A stretch of DNA of 64,000 bases from the NCBI GenBank assembly GCA_951799445.1, contig OX637288.1:47073288-47137287 (forward strand), read 5' to 3'. The notes below the pieces were generated by a model that worked only from the letters and a program-made list of their open reading frames with translations, had not been told where the DNA came from and ran no database searches. Below, piece by piece: positions 36,560-48,517 of this stretch. Origin of the DNA: Pseudisothecium myosuroides (lineage: Eukaryota; Streptophyta; Bryopsida; Hypnales; Lembophyllaceae). Each line of letters starts with the position of its first letter. The stretch's first letter is position 1. A program made the translations under genes and the position numbers.

Positions 36560-38158
36560 TCAAACAGTGGTAACATCCGGCTCAATTGTGGCTCGCAGGC
36601 GAAAGCGAGCCATGCAATAAGAATGCATTTCGGCGTGCTCCTGGTATTGTCATGCCACGGAAAGCATAAGTTGATAAGAAAATGACGGAAACCAGATTAG
36701 TCCCAAAGAAAAACGACTCAGAACTACATTTGATTCAAGCACTCAGCTGTCGGATTCGTTCCAAATAACTACTCATGAACATAATTAGCGCTTTCAGCGA
36801 AAACATAAGCATGGATACGTCTTCGGTAACCAACAGGAAGGAATGCGAACCTTCACAGTCACCATGACCACAGACTTGCCCACAAGCTTCGCTTCCATGT
36901 AACACTTCCTTGCGTGCTCAAGCGTCACCCCAGGAACTGCTTTGGGAAGAGTTTTTTCAACTGCAAAAAATTCATTGTAATACTCATCAGCCATCACCAC
37001 AGTTATCACTGTCGTCCAGATCTTCCGGAAACCATCGCAGGACCTAGAGAACCTGGACAGAAGGAGAGAATTTGGTACCGAAGATTTCAGTGTGATGATC
37101 AGCGTCCAGAAGAAGAACGCGGTAGCGGTCGCCACCTCCAGTCCGAACCCGATCTTTCTCCTTCCCACTCTCTCCTCCTGCAATAAAAGCATGAGTCAGA
37201 AGAACTGGAAAAATTGTGAACAATTTAGAAGTAGACAATTCATCCATAGAATTAGGTCAGAGATTCGGTATCCTCAAAAACGATGACTTGCAGAATTTGA
37301 GTATCAGCTAAAGAAAATAAACCAAACATAGAAATGGAGCCAAACTCGCCATCAGACATCAGATATCAGCTGCTGTACATCCTCTTACTCACTACGCACC
37401 TCTTGCCACAGAGTCGACTTCAAAACATCTACCAATTGAACTTAATCTTTCGTAACTTTTACATACAGTATCCAAATAACAAATTCACTAGTTAGTTAAA
37501 ATCCTCTCTAATTTGCAACGACAACGTATAATCATTTTACCAGAATAATATGTTCAACAGCAAAATCGGTCATTTCAAGTGTCCCTATCGCAAACAATTA
37601 TCAATAAAATAAAATCAGAAATTCGTTAACCTCAAGAACGATGAGTCGCGCAATTTGGATATCACCTAGGTTACGGCACTCTCAGCTTAATACTCAAGTA
37701 AACTGGAGGACACTAACACTAGAGACTGAAAGCTGGAACACCACAATTTAAGACGGCACCTTGTTGCCCCTCAGCCTCGCCTCAACTGACGTTCAAAATC
37801 CCTGGAAAGTTCCAAGTCTAAGAAACAAGAACAGAAAAAAAAAAAGGCGATAGCAAGCACCACAATTGAATCCTCGTGACGACGACATCGAGAAAGAAAA
37901 TTCCTATCAGTCGAGCTTCATACCTTCTTCAGTCATAGGAGTGTTATCAGAGCCGCTTTGGTCCAATTTCGGTCGCTCCAACACACCAGCACCGCGGCTT
38001 CCACCAAGAACAGCACGGGGGACGCTCCCGACGACCGCCGCCCTCGCTCCAGCGGCGACTCTCACACAAGACGCAGCTGATGCGCCGCCATCACCACTTG
38101 CTTGTTGCAATCTCAAGCACCACGCCGCGGGTGCAGCGCTTCCAATGGACACCGCCAT
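36560..38158 (-). CDS. Plastid ClpS-like adaptor domain protein
   Basis: Four exons (38158-37924, 37177-37079, 36960-36851, 36640-36560) give 174 residues; all junctions are GT-AG and in phase, ending GTT TGA. The first about 50 residues (MAVSIGSAAPAAWCLRLQ...) are rich in Ala, Ser and Arg with almost no acids, as in a chloroplast transit peptide. GAGVLERPKLDQ, the land-plant signature before the domain, follows. The ClpS core is YRVLLLDADHHTEIF, VEKTLPKAVPGVTLEHARK, VMVTVKEHAEMH and TIEPDVTTV. ClpS proteins deliver substrates to the ClpC/ClpP protease. The bacterial ligand-binding Asn-Asp pair is replaced by Asp-Ala, and the pocket His is Lys, so classical N-degron binding is doubtful. Intact. 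Confidence 0.85.
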
Positions 38159-38375
38159 TGATCTCTTGCACAAAATTTCAAAACAGAACGCCGAAAAAAA
38201 AAATTTTAATCCACCGAAATTCTGCACTTCCGCAGCTCAAATGGCAAAAATTTCCTGAAAAATTCTTCCTGAAACCCTGGTTTCTTCTATTGAAATGAAC
38301 TAAAACCACAAATGCACTGTACCACAAACGCAGGTCGAAAATTCTAGAGCGATTGAACCACTGGAGCTTCAAAGT

Positions 38376-38660
38376 TCAAACCGCATATTCTACGACCAGG
38401 AAGGCGCCAGCAATCCGACTGACGGACGAGAGAACCGGACGTGACGACACGTTGGACGACGGACGTCCGATATCTTCACGAACCCAAATCCTGGAGTGAG
38501 CAATTGGACCGACGAGAAGCTCTCCGATCGAACGTAACGTTCCGGTTCGGGCATCAATTCGACGGACGAAAGGGTCTGACGTGACGATTTGTCGGACGAT
38601 GGTGATGACATCGAACGACGGACGTCGGGTGACGTGAAGCACGAAGCTTGCCAAGTGTTG
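38376..38660 (-). promoter_or_regulatory. ACGT-rich promoter of the ClpS-like gene
   Basis: Eight ACGT cores lie between 38,439 and 38,635, mostly as GACGT/ACGTG or TGACGTGACG. They are 280-480 bp upstream of the start codon and in a stretch much richer in CG than its neighbours. ACGT is the core bound by plant bZIP factors; which factor, if any, is unknown. Confidence 0.5.
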
Positions 38661-38897
38661 GTGTGGCAATCCCGCCAGGTAATATGAGCATGACCAGGTG
38701 GTGGAATTTCAGGGAATTTGGTGATTTGTGGTGAAATTTGTGGTGTAAATGTAAAGTAGAGGAGAATTGTTGTGGGTCCATTTTTGATGAAGTGGCTTGC
38801 TTAGATTGGCTCCAAGGGTCGGAGTCAATTGACCCCTTCACTTGGCCCTCAAGTCATTCATGTAAAAAAAAAAAAAAACTATTTTTTATTGTGTTAA

Positions 38898-39292
38898 GGT
38901 AACCCCCCCCCAACTGACCGAATAAGGAATTTCGACATGATCTAGAGTAGTGAAGGCAAAACAAATATTTTTCAGAGGTACATAAATTGGAAAGACACAT
39001 ATTGCAAAAAATTTGGTAATTTTATCGCTTAAATTGAAATTACTATGAATTTTGGGAGGCAAAAAGTGCGCCGAATCCATGGCCAATATATAGACTCTTC
39101 CAATTCCGATCATTCAATAAATTTTTATCTAATCATTATTTTCCACTTTTTTTTTCACAACTTGGGACATGTGTCATGTATTTATTAGTTCCAACCTTGA
39201 AAATGAAAAAAAAACGCATTCTAAGCATGGTCGGAAATACGTGCACCTATAGGTCGGGAATGGGTCAATGGTCGGGAATGGGGGGGGTTACC
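38898..39292. mobile_element. 395-bp TTAA-flanked inverted-repeat element
   Basis: It begins GGTAACCCCCCCC after TTAA (38,894-38,897) and ends GGGGGGGGTTACC before TTAA (39,293-39,296). No coding frame. Its ends differ from the CCCCTAAAGG family, so it is a second TTAA-targeting family. Confidence 0.7.
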
Positions 39293-42200
39293 TTAAATCT
39301 ATGCTCTTCACCTCTTCACAAAATAGTGAAATTAGGTTGTCCCTTATTAATTTCTCAACATTTGACACTAAATAAATATGTACAGTCATTGTAGAAGGAT
39401 GCAATTATGAAGAAACTATGTGTGTTGTATGAATTGGTGCACTATTCATGGCTCGGGTTTAGAAAACTACATGTGCCTCCATGAAGACAAGCAGTGAATT
39501 ATGAGCTAACTTCTCTCATTGAAGGCAACCTAATTGTTAAGGCAATCCAAATTCACTATTTTGGGTAGCTAGTTTAGGGCCTCTAATTGCAAATATAAAT
39601 TCAAAATTTGCAAATTTTATCATGTGTGAAATATAAAAAATTGCAGGGTTTTCCCTCAAGGCCAAGTGAGGGGGTTAGTTTCACTTCGTCCACTCCAAGC
39701 AACTATATTATTAACCGGAATCATTGTTTTTTGTTTTGTATAGACATAATAGAATTGTTGATGAAGAACATAAGATGACTACACCTAAAATCGCACAAAT
39801 AAAAAATTTATCACAGTTTCTATTATTATATTGAAATTTTTTGTGGGGCTTGTTGGTAGTCAAAAGGCAATTTTAGATTCTTTTAGAATGCATTTTTTGG
39901 ACACTGTATGAATAAACTACAAATTTTCGAAGTGCTGAAAATAGGTGTCTAAAATCAAATATAGAATCTTATAAATAGTAGGAATGCATTTTAGGTAGGA
40001 ATCTAGAATGTGAGGTTTTAAAAAGTGATCGAAATTAGATGTAATTACCTTAGTATAATTCCAAAATTCTTGTCGAGATTGGCATCATTAATAGCCATGT
40101 GTCTCAATTCCTATGATTAACTAGTTATGAATGATAATGAAAATGTTGTGAGCCAATCCGTTTGACTGCATGCAACAATGCAACATAGCAAAAAAAATTT
40201 AATAAACAAATAAATAAATTGGAGTCCACGTAGTCACTAGTAGTGCCATATCAAACCAGTAATTTTCAAAATATTTTTTTATTTTTTAAATGTTTTTATT
40301 AAATAAATATTTATAAATAAATAAATAAATTTTGCCTTGTATTTATACCATGGCAAAAGTTCAAACAACCTTACATAGGGTTCAAATTTTTTGTAATGCT
40401 AGTTTATAGAATCCCTTCTAGATCCATATTAACCCCTAAAAGACTTGATCTATTGTAAAATGATCAAGCTTCCTTTTTGAGCTAAATTTAGCCCTTTAAA
40501 TTGTATTCAAAAAAATTTATTATACTTTTATTACTTGAAGCTCTGAATTATATATTAATGTGAGAAATTTCAATTTGCTTCATAAAAAATTGTAATTGTT
40601 ATCATTTTTGAGGTAAAAATTGAACATAAATATGTAAAAATAGTAAAAAAAATCCAAATGATTTAAAATTTTCTCAAAGAATGCAAGTAGCAATGAAGAT
40701 TATTGCATTTTTTTATAATTGGTTATTTTATTTTTTACACCCATAGCAAAGACCTTGAAATCAAATTCAACTATTAAACCAAATTTATCCTTTTATTTAA
40801 TTGATGTTTAAAATTTTGATATTTTTTGCTTGCCGAAAAATGCATTTTCTATAAAAAAAAAAAATTTCAATGACTTTTGATGGAAAAATCAAATTATTGT
40901 GATTTTGTAAAGCTAAAGGTGGAAATTAAATTATATCAATTATAATATATATTAGAAAAATCTACGATATTTACCATAAATGAAGGGTAGAATGAAAAAT
41001 ATAATTTTATAATTTAAATGTAAAATAAATTTCAAAATAAAAAATGAATGAAAAACTCACCATACTGTGTTATTTAAATTCTAACATATGGAACTTTCAA
41101 TTGCAATAAATCTTTCAATTTTTGAAATTTTCCAAAATTTTGAAATGGAATAGATATAAAATTTGTCAAGCTTCATTTTCTTAGTTTAAATCAAATTCCA
41201 AAAGTAGTTATTTTGAAAGTTACAATCAAGGTTGACAAATTTGACCAAGGTGCATCCACTTTTTGAATGCGTGGACCTTTAGAAATTAACTCTTTACCAA
41301 TCAAACTCAACCAACATGCTTAGGTTGTGTAATTGACTACCTTAGGGATTATAATAGTTATGGTGTTGATTTTTGTACAACAAGTTGGATCTACTATTGT
41401 TATAATTGTTGCCTTCAATCTGAAGTGGGCCCTCTTTACTAATTTGGTTTCGGCAGAATAGAATTGTAGATTTACAATGACTCTAGTTTCCCCTCATTTG
41501 ACAAATTCAATAGTCCACTTGGATGGTAAAGGATTAGACCCTAAGATACTGATATTTCATGATTTTGAAATGACAAATTGAATTTATCATAGTGAATAAA
41601 TTATAATGTATATAGAGCCAAAGCTTTCATAGCCAAAATCAATGACGAACCTTGCATTTGTCAATCAATCAATCAATCAAATTGGTCAGAAATTCTATAT
41701 AACACACTCAAAATTGCTAAAAGACAATATATTTAGGCCACTTGGTCTTTCCAAAGTATTTGCACTTATACTCATTGTTGTCCAAAAAACAACAGTTACA
41801 TTGAAACTAAAAAGCAACATTAAAGTGAATACCAATATTAAGAGCACAAGATGTATGCATTCACAACATGTGAGCCTATGGAAATGCAAGGTCAATATTT
41901 AGAAGAGCTATTTGACAAGACTTTGAGAATTCATATATATTCATGTAGTGTCCAAATAATATATGCTACAATGCATTAAAATCCACTTTTCACTTGCCAT
42001 AAAGATTCAATAAATGTAATTCATATTCAATGATAGTAACTTATATTCAAATTGTTAATAAAGGAGATCATGGGTGCACTTCCTTTCATAACATTTTGGA
42101 ATGACCTTTATCACATAACTCTCATATATCCATATTATTGCATAAATAGGTCTTCTTGAAATTATAAGAAGAGTGCTAGCATGTGAGCATAAAAATCTAT

Positions 42201-43307
42201 GAGCCCATGAGCCTAGGAATCTATACTTTAGACACCTTCTATAATATAGGTATCTAAATTATAGGTTCCTATGTTATAGACTCTTTCCATGTTATATATA
42301 GTGTACCTATGTTATAGATACATATGTTATAAACACCTTCAAATGGTTGTAGCTAGGTACATACCTACATGCAATTAGTTTCAAGGTTGGTACATGTTTG
42401 CATTCCGATGCGCTAGCATCATTGCTTGAAATAGTATAATTAATGAGGTTTGAACAATGATGCCAGCAACCCAAATTTTTGAACTTCAATCCAAATAAAC
42501 CCTCTTTGATATGAATAATATCAATAGAATTAACTATTCCAACAAATATTTCAAATGCCTTTCTGGTCAATTTGAGATGTAGGATTTAGGAAGAAATAGG
42601 TTACTGAATAAAAATCTCCAAGGTTTTGAAACAAAAAAATTCTTTTGTATAAATCCACAAAAATTTGAGAAACAAAATCTTGCATAAACATGTTCTTAAA
42701 TTAAAAAAATTGAGGATTCAAATGTAGATTTGAACCTTGAAAAAATACATTTTGGGAAGTTGCTTTTCAGCTCAAGAAACATATTTTCAATTTTTTTAGA
42801 TTTCCTTGGTGTCTTAGGTTAGCCTTGAAACCCTTGAAAAGAAAAGTGTTCTTTGGATGATGTTGGGAAGCTCAAGGATGGACATGTCTTTAGGGGACTT
42901 GCTTGAATCTATTTTCAATTAATGGTATTGTATATTCTTTCTAAGTAATATTTTTGACTTTTTTACATTAAAAAAAAAATCTAAGTAGTATATTTTAGCA
43001 ACTTGTGGTCCTTTATTTTGATCTTCATTTTTTCCATGAAAACGTTCTTTCCAAATTTTAATTCAACTATTGAAATGATGTTTGCCAACTTTAGCTTTAT
43101 TCCAATTTGAATATTTTTTAAATTTCTAAAATTGAATATTTTATAGCAATTTGAACTTTGACACTATATCCATGGGCTCTTGGATTTTTAATTTTAGAAA
43201 ATAATACTATAAGAAAATTTGCTCCATGATGTTCTAAATTATAATATAGACCTATAGAAATTTTTTAATCTTTTAAGAATATATAGCATTTGAATACTTT
43301 TATTAAA

Positions 43308-43346
43308 ATTTTCATGTGAAATTTTCATGTGAAATTTTCATGTGAA
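43308..43346. repeat. 13-bp tandem repeat, three units
   Basis: ATTTTCATGTGAA repeated three times without change, then a partial unit. Confidence 0.9.
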
Positions 43347-43589
43347 ATTTTTATGACTAATAGAAGAGATTTAATTACATCTCTAAGAAATAAATACAAA
43401 AAACAAATTCACAGGTATTTAAGAAATGGGGTTAAAAAAATGGTTTTAAATTTGGCTTTTTACAGGTACCATTGTGTTTACATCAAAATCTTGATACATG
43501 TAAACTCATTCTCGTGGACTTTGGAGGTGTATGTTGATCAATGATTGGAATTGGACTCTATTTCTATCAATGCATAAATCCTTTCAAAA

Positions 43590-43930
43590 ATCCCGATCCC
43601 AAAGTTGCATAGTGAACCCTTTGTTCCATTTGTTTTTATAAGTCCCATTGGTTGCCTCAAAATCTTTTTAACTTCTACATTTGAAAGGCACTGAATTCAC
43701 TTTAGATCCCAACCCCATGGTTGCAAAGTGAACCCTACATTCTACTCATTTTTATAAGTTCCACTGGTTGCTTCAAAAAACTCCAACTTCCTCATTTTTT
43801 TTAAATTCCAAATTATTCCAATCTTTGTTTTAGAAATTAGTTGAATCACAAAGGTTTGCATTGGTTTCTTCAAAAAACTTTTCCAACTCCTTCAATTGAA
43901 AAGGCACTTGATTCTCTATAAGCTTTCATT
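43590..43930. repeat. About 110-bp direct repeats, 2-3 diverged copies
   Basis: Shared order in two units: 'gatccca', 'gttgca-agtgaaccct', 'ttttataagt-cca-tggttgc-tcaaaa'. A third unit is partial near 43,850. Confidence 0.65.
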
Positions 43931-45005
43931 TTAGTTATATAACTTCAAAATTCTATTATTTTTGTCCTAGCGTCATTTTACTGATTTTGTCATAATTCCA
44001 GTCATGCCTTCAATTTTTATCATTGCTTCAAAGGCACTCAATAGTCACTAAATGGACCTTGTATATGTCAATATGTAATATTCCAAATGTCATTCCAAAA
44101 ATCAACTATACCAATTCCTATCTAAAGGCATCAATAGAACTATTTAGTATTTATGGGATGTGTATGTGTATATATATATATACACACACATGTGTATTGA
44201 AATGATAGCATTGCTATTGGAGAGGTTGATTTCCAACTATAGAATCATATTTTGAAAATATGTAGATTTCTTTAGTATCTTATTTTCACCTTGAAACCTT
44301 GAGAGGAAACATGTCCATGGGAAGATTGTGAAGGAAGCTTCAAGATTGGAAAATATTCTTTCATCTAATTGGTGGGACTTGCTTCTTAGGTCACAAAGTT
44401 GATCCTATGTATGTCATTACAAAAACCCAAAGGTCACTCCAAAAATCGGCTAAACCAATTCCGACCTACAAGTAGTCATTGATATACATACTACTCTGCA
44501 TTACTAGTAATTCCCATTGAAGTCTAGGGTGATGTTTCTAGCTCAGGAGACCTTGGCAATGGAAATTTGACCATCACGCACATGTGGGAATCCAAAAAGA
44601 GTGTTTTTTGGAATAAGTCATTGTCTTGCGTATAACAAGCATGCAATGAAATAAAAAACTCAAATAAAGCATGAAGTAAAAGCCACAATGGTAATAGAAG
44701 TGAATTGATCACATATGTTGATGTTTAAAGCAACTTCCATTAGAAGTGATCATTGTTAAATATTAAATTTTGTTTTTCCAAAAAAATGTTGCGTCGTAAG
44801 CAATATATATTTTATAATTCTAAACAAAAGCATTTGAATGGAAATTCATTATAGCAAAAATTATAATAAAATTCATTCAATTTCCATCTCAATGTGGGCA
44901 TCTTAGTAAATTTAATATAAAAAATTTACTGATTTTTCCTATTTTATTGGATTGATATTTGTTCAAAAATCTTTGATTCATTTTATTATGTTAATCACAT
45001 ATTAA

Positions 45006-45600
45006 CCTCTAAGCAAAAATGGAAGTTTCTTGTAAAGTTCCTATGATCTCAATTTTTGGCATGAATTTTTTTAATTATTTTATGAGATAGGAAAAAATAA
45101 ATCCAATATAATAATAATTTAAATTGATGCCTTAAAAGAAAAAGAATATCACACAAAGTTCAAAATAGTTGGGCAGCAAAAAAATCACAAAAACTTGAAA
45201 TAATATGTTTTGTATAGATTATATTATTGTATATATAAAAAATGATGGACTCATTTCATTTGGATTAGTATTGTAAAAGTTATGGAGCATCTTGTTTTGT
45301 CAACTATAACAGCATTTTTTGAGAAAATTAGGTATTGGATTCATTTTTGAATTCAATTTTTATAATTTATGTAATACAAAGGTTGCAGAAGGTTTACTTA
45401 GTTTATTAAGACAAGCTTACTATTGCACTAAGTGTGCTTCAAGTCCATCTTAAAAGTGTTAATAATTTATTTTTTCCTTCAATCTAGTAGTTCCAATATC
45501 CATTCATGCTCAACAATTTTTTGAAGAATGGAAATCATGCGTCATTACCTAAATCCTAATAAAAAAAAATTCTTACTCTTATGTTAACAATTAATAAAAT
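45006..45600. repeat. Partial copy of the TTAA/CCCCTAAAGG family
   Basis: It starts after TTAA at 45,002 with CCTCTAAGCAAAAATGG. The interior matches the family ('gggcagcaaaaaaatcacaaaa', 'catttcatttggattagt-t'). The right end was not found. Confidence 0.45.
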
Positions 45601-47255
45601 ACAAATACATGAAAATTTGATTTATAAATTTGAATCCAAAATAATCCTACAAATATATAATGCAATAGTCATGGTTGTACCCGGAGGGTTTCATCTTATG
45701 ATTTTAGATGTGTGGCATTATATTCCATGGATATGTCGCCCAAGGCTTCATTTCATTGTTTTAGTTGTTTGGCCTCATGACTCCATCATTGCCATGTCAT
45801 GGCCTTATTCCATTGTTTTAATCATTTGGCCTCATGATCCTATAACCAAGTCATATCTGAGTGACTCTTCACACTTAGTACATCCTATATTCATCAATAC
45901 AAAACTTTTAATCATCAAATATTGGCTAAATAATTTATAGAATGAAAAAATTGTTTTTTTGATGAAAATTTTATTAAAAAAAAATTCAAAAAATAAAAGA
46001 ATTCTAAGATCATTGGATAATTTAATAAATCCACAATTTTGAAATAAAAAATAGTCAAGTGAGAAAATCACACATATTTAGAAATTAAATATAAATATGA
46101 TTAACCCTTAAAGGACAAATTGGTGACCTTGAAAATCATCCTTTTGGAAAGTGTGGAAATCATTGGCTTAAAAAAAAGCAAAAGCACTAATTAGAAGACA
46201 TGCTATTGATAGAAGATCTCCCTTTTTTATAGCAAAATTCCAAGAATGAATAGTTGTACTTCTATCCTATATATGAGGGTTTCTCTGTCAATCATTGGAC
46301 ACAAAATGTCTGCGGCATCGTTTATGGTTTAATTAAATTTAATATAATATACTTTACTATATATATAAGTTAAATTTTTATTCAAATGTTGATCTAATGT
46401 CTAATGTAAATGAATAATGACTAATTCATTGTGAAGATAAAATTACATACCTTGTCATCAAAGAAAAAATGTGATTTAAAAAAACAATTGGCTGCTGAAT
46501 TGTTATAATTTAACCTAAAAATTTTCATTATTAAAAAGCCTTTTTGAAAATTAAATACTTAGTTCTTCTACTTTAATCTATGTATTTTTTATGTAAATTG
46601 TTTAAAATAAAATAAAATATTTTTCTTTATAATTATTAAATTAGGTCATTTTACATACATGCACTGATTTTTTTTTTCATACTTGAAGAAGCTAATAAGG
46701 CAAGTTCAGATTTTATCAATGTCAGTACTTCAATTTTTGTATACGTTACAATATGAAATTGTAAAATTTTAGAATAGATGTGAGAGAGCCATAAAATGAT
46801 TATATGAGATCACTAATACAAAAATGACTTCCAAACCAGAAATCATATCACAATTATTCTAAGATGAAAATGGTAGGAAATTTCTTGGTGTTTATTATGT
46901 AAATGTTTTTAATCTCTAAGAATGATTCTATTTTGATTAGAAAGTGATGTTTCTTTACTAGAATTCTATTTTTTTATACTTTAGGAACATGAATTTAAGT
47001 CACATCATGAAGCACAAACATTGCATTGTTAATTCAAGGGAATTTTGGGTATTTCTTTAACCAATCAATGTTTGACTTTTGAAGGAAGAATTATGAAGTT
47101 TTCATTATTATTTTTGAAGTTGAAGATTCTCCGAAAAATATCAATATTAGTTCCCAAAACAAAACATTCATAAATGGTCAATTTCATTTATATCCTCATT
47201 TATATTTTGTTATTCAATGACAATTTTAGATTTTGAAACGCTTATGTCAATGGCA
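45600..47255. other. AT-rich spacer before the succinyl-CoA ligase gene
   Basis: A left end of the TTAA family (TTAACCCTTAAAGGAC) is at 46,101. 46,130-46,270 matches 11,490-11,640. No gene. Confidence 0.5.
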
Positions 47256-47260
47256 CAATT

Positions 47261-48265
47261 ATGATGATTAGAGTATTTGGAATCATCACTCGTCATTCAA
47301 GAGTGAACAATGAATTCCATGCATTGTTGCGTAGCTTTAACAATTATACCAAGTCTATCCGTTTCATGTCAAAACCAGCTGTCTTTGTTGACAAAACAAC
47401 ACGACTTATCGTGCAAGGCATTACTGGTAAAAATGGAACATTTCATACCGAGCAAGCGATTGACTACGGAACCAAAGTTGTGGGTGGCGTCACACCCCAA
47501 AAAGGTGGGACCGAACATCTCGGCCTCCCTGTATTTAATACCGTCGCCGAAGCCAAGAAGGGCGTACAAGCAAATGCAACCGTAATATATGTCCCTCCCA
47601 AAATGGCCGGGAAAGCGATCATGGAGGCTTTGGATGCTGAATTAGATCTTATTGTTTGCATCACGGAGGGCATACCTCAACATGACATGGTGAAAGTGAA
47701 AGCCGCGTTGTTACAACAAAAGAAGACCCGTTTAATTGGTCCCAATTGTCCCGGAATTATTAAACCCGGCGAATGTAAAATTGGCATCATGCCCGGATAC
47801 ATTCACAAACCCGGTCGGATTGGCATTGTTTCAAGATCAGGAACGCTTACATATGAGGCGGTGTTTCAAACAACCGCAGTCGGATTAGGGCAATCAACAT
47901 GTGTTGGGATTGGCGGCGATCCTTTCAATGGCACGAATTTTATCGATTGTCTTGAATGTTTCGTCAAAGACCCACAAACCGAAGGGATCGTGTTAATAGG
48001 CGAGATTGGAGGCTCAGCTGAAGAAGATGCAGCGCAATTTATTATCAAGAGTAAGACCCAAAAACCAGTTGTTTCATTCATTGCGGGACTCACAGCTCCA
48101 CCGGGCCGGCGGATGGGTCATGCCGGAGCCATTATTTCGGGAGGCAAAGGTACGGCTCAAGATAAAATCAAAACACTACGGGGGGCAGGTGTAACAGTGG
48201 TAGAATCACCTGCACAAATTGGTCAAGCAATGTACAAGGTATTTAAAGAGCGTAAACTTTTGTAA
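47261..48265 (+). CDS. Succinyl-CoA ligase (succinate thiokinase), alpha subunit, mitochondrial
   Basis: A single open frame of 334 residues starts at ATG 47,261. The first about 35 residues ([17 protein letters not shown]...) are basic and hydroxylated, as in a mitochondrial presequence. The rest follows the plant protein: CoA-binding Rossmann segment ([18 protein letters not shown]), [38 protein letters not shown], and the phospho-histidine loop [15 protein letters not shown] with His at about residue 287. With the beta subunit it converts succinyl-CoA to succinate in the TCA cycle, making ATP or GTP. No stop or frame break. No intron, no poly-A tract, and visibly higher GC than the flanks: possibly an old retrocopy, still intact. 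Confidence 0.93.
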   Translation: MMIRVFGIITRHSRVNNEFHALLRSFNNYTKSIRFMSKPAVFVDKTTRLIVQGITGKNGTFHTEQAIDYGTKVVGGVTPQKGGTEHLGLPVFNTVAEAKKGVQANATVIYVPPKMAGKAIMEALDAELDLIVCITEGIPQHDMVKVKAALLQQKKTRLIGPNCPGIIKPGECKIGIMPGYIHKPGRIGIVSRSGTLTYEAVFQTTAVGLGQSTCVGIGGDPFNGTNFIDCLECFVKDPQTEGIVLIGEIGGSAEEDAAQFIIKSKTQKPVVSFIAGLTAPPGRRMGHAGAIISGGKGTAQDKIKTLRGAGVTVVESPAQIGQAMYKVFKERKLL

Positions 48266-48296
48266 ATTAATTCTTTAACTTTATAATGATGTGGCG

Positions 48297-48516
48297 ATCT
48301 AAAAGTGTCCAATGGATGACTGAGAATCCTTCTATGTGAAATAGAAGTGTAATTGTTCATTCTAGAAATTTTGTTTGAAAAGGGAAGGTCTTGCACAATA
48401 GTTTGACCTCCTAGCAATCTAAAAGTATTTGATGGATGACAAAGAATCCTTCAATGTAAGACAAAAGTGCAGATGTTCTTCCTTGAAATTTTGTCTGAAA
48501 AACTTAGGTCTTACAT
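48297..48516. repeat. 120-bp tandem duplication just after the succinyl-CoA ligase gene
   Basis: Two units begin at 48,297 and 48,417: 'atctaaaagt', 'atggatgac', 'agaatccttc-atgt', 'gaaattttgt-tgaaaa', 'aggtctt-ca' in the same order. Confidence 0.85.
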
Positions 48517-48517
48517 A

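Larger units (their letters stand above)
39300..44995. other. AT-rich spacer, no gene seen
   Basis: About 5.7 kb. A solitary element end (TTAACCCCTAAAAGAC) sits at 40,429. Repeats are noted separately. Open frames are short and lack coding character. Confidence 0.55.

Noticed and set aside
43308..43346. Possible CRISPR-like array
   Set aside because: Direct 13-bp units with no spacers; a plain tandem repeat.
45581..45940. 119-residue open frame on the plus strand
   Set aside because: AT-rich repeat sequence, internal near-repeats of the same text, no family resemblance.
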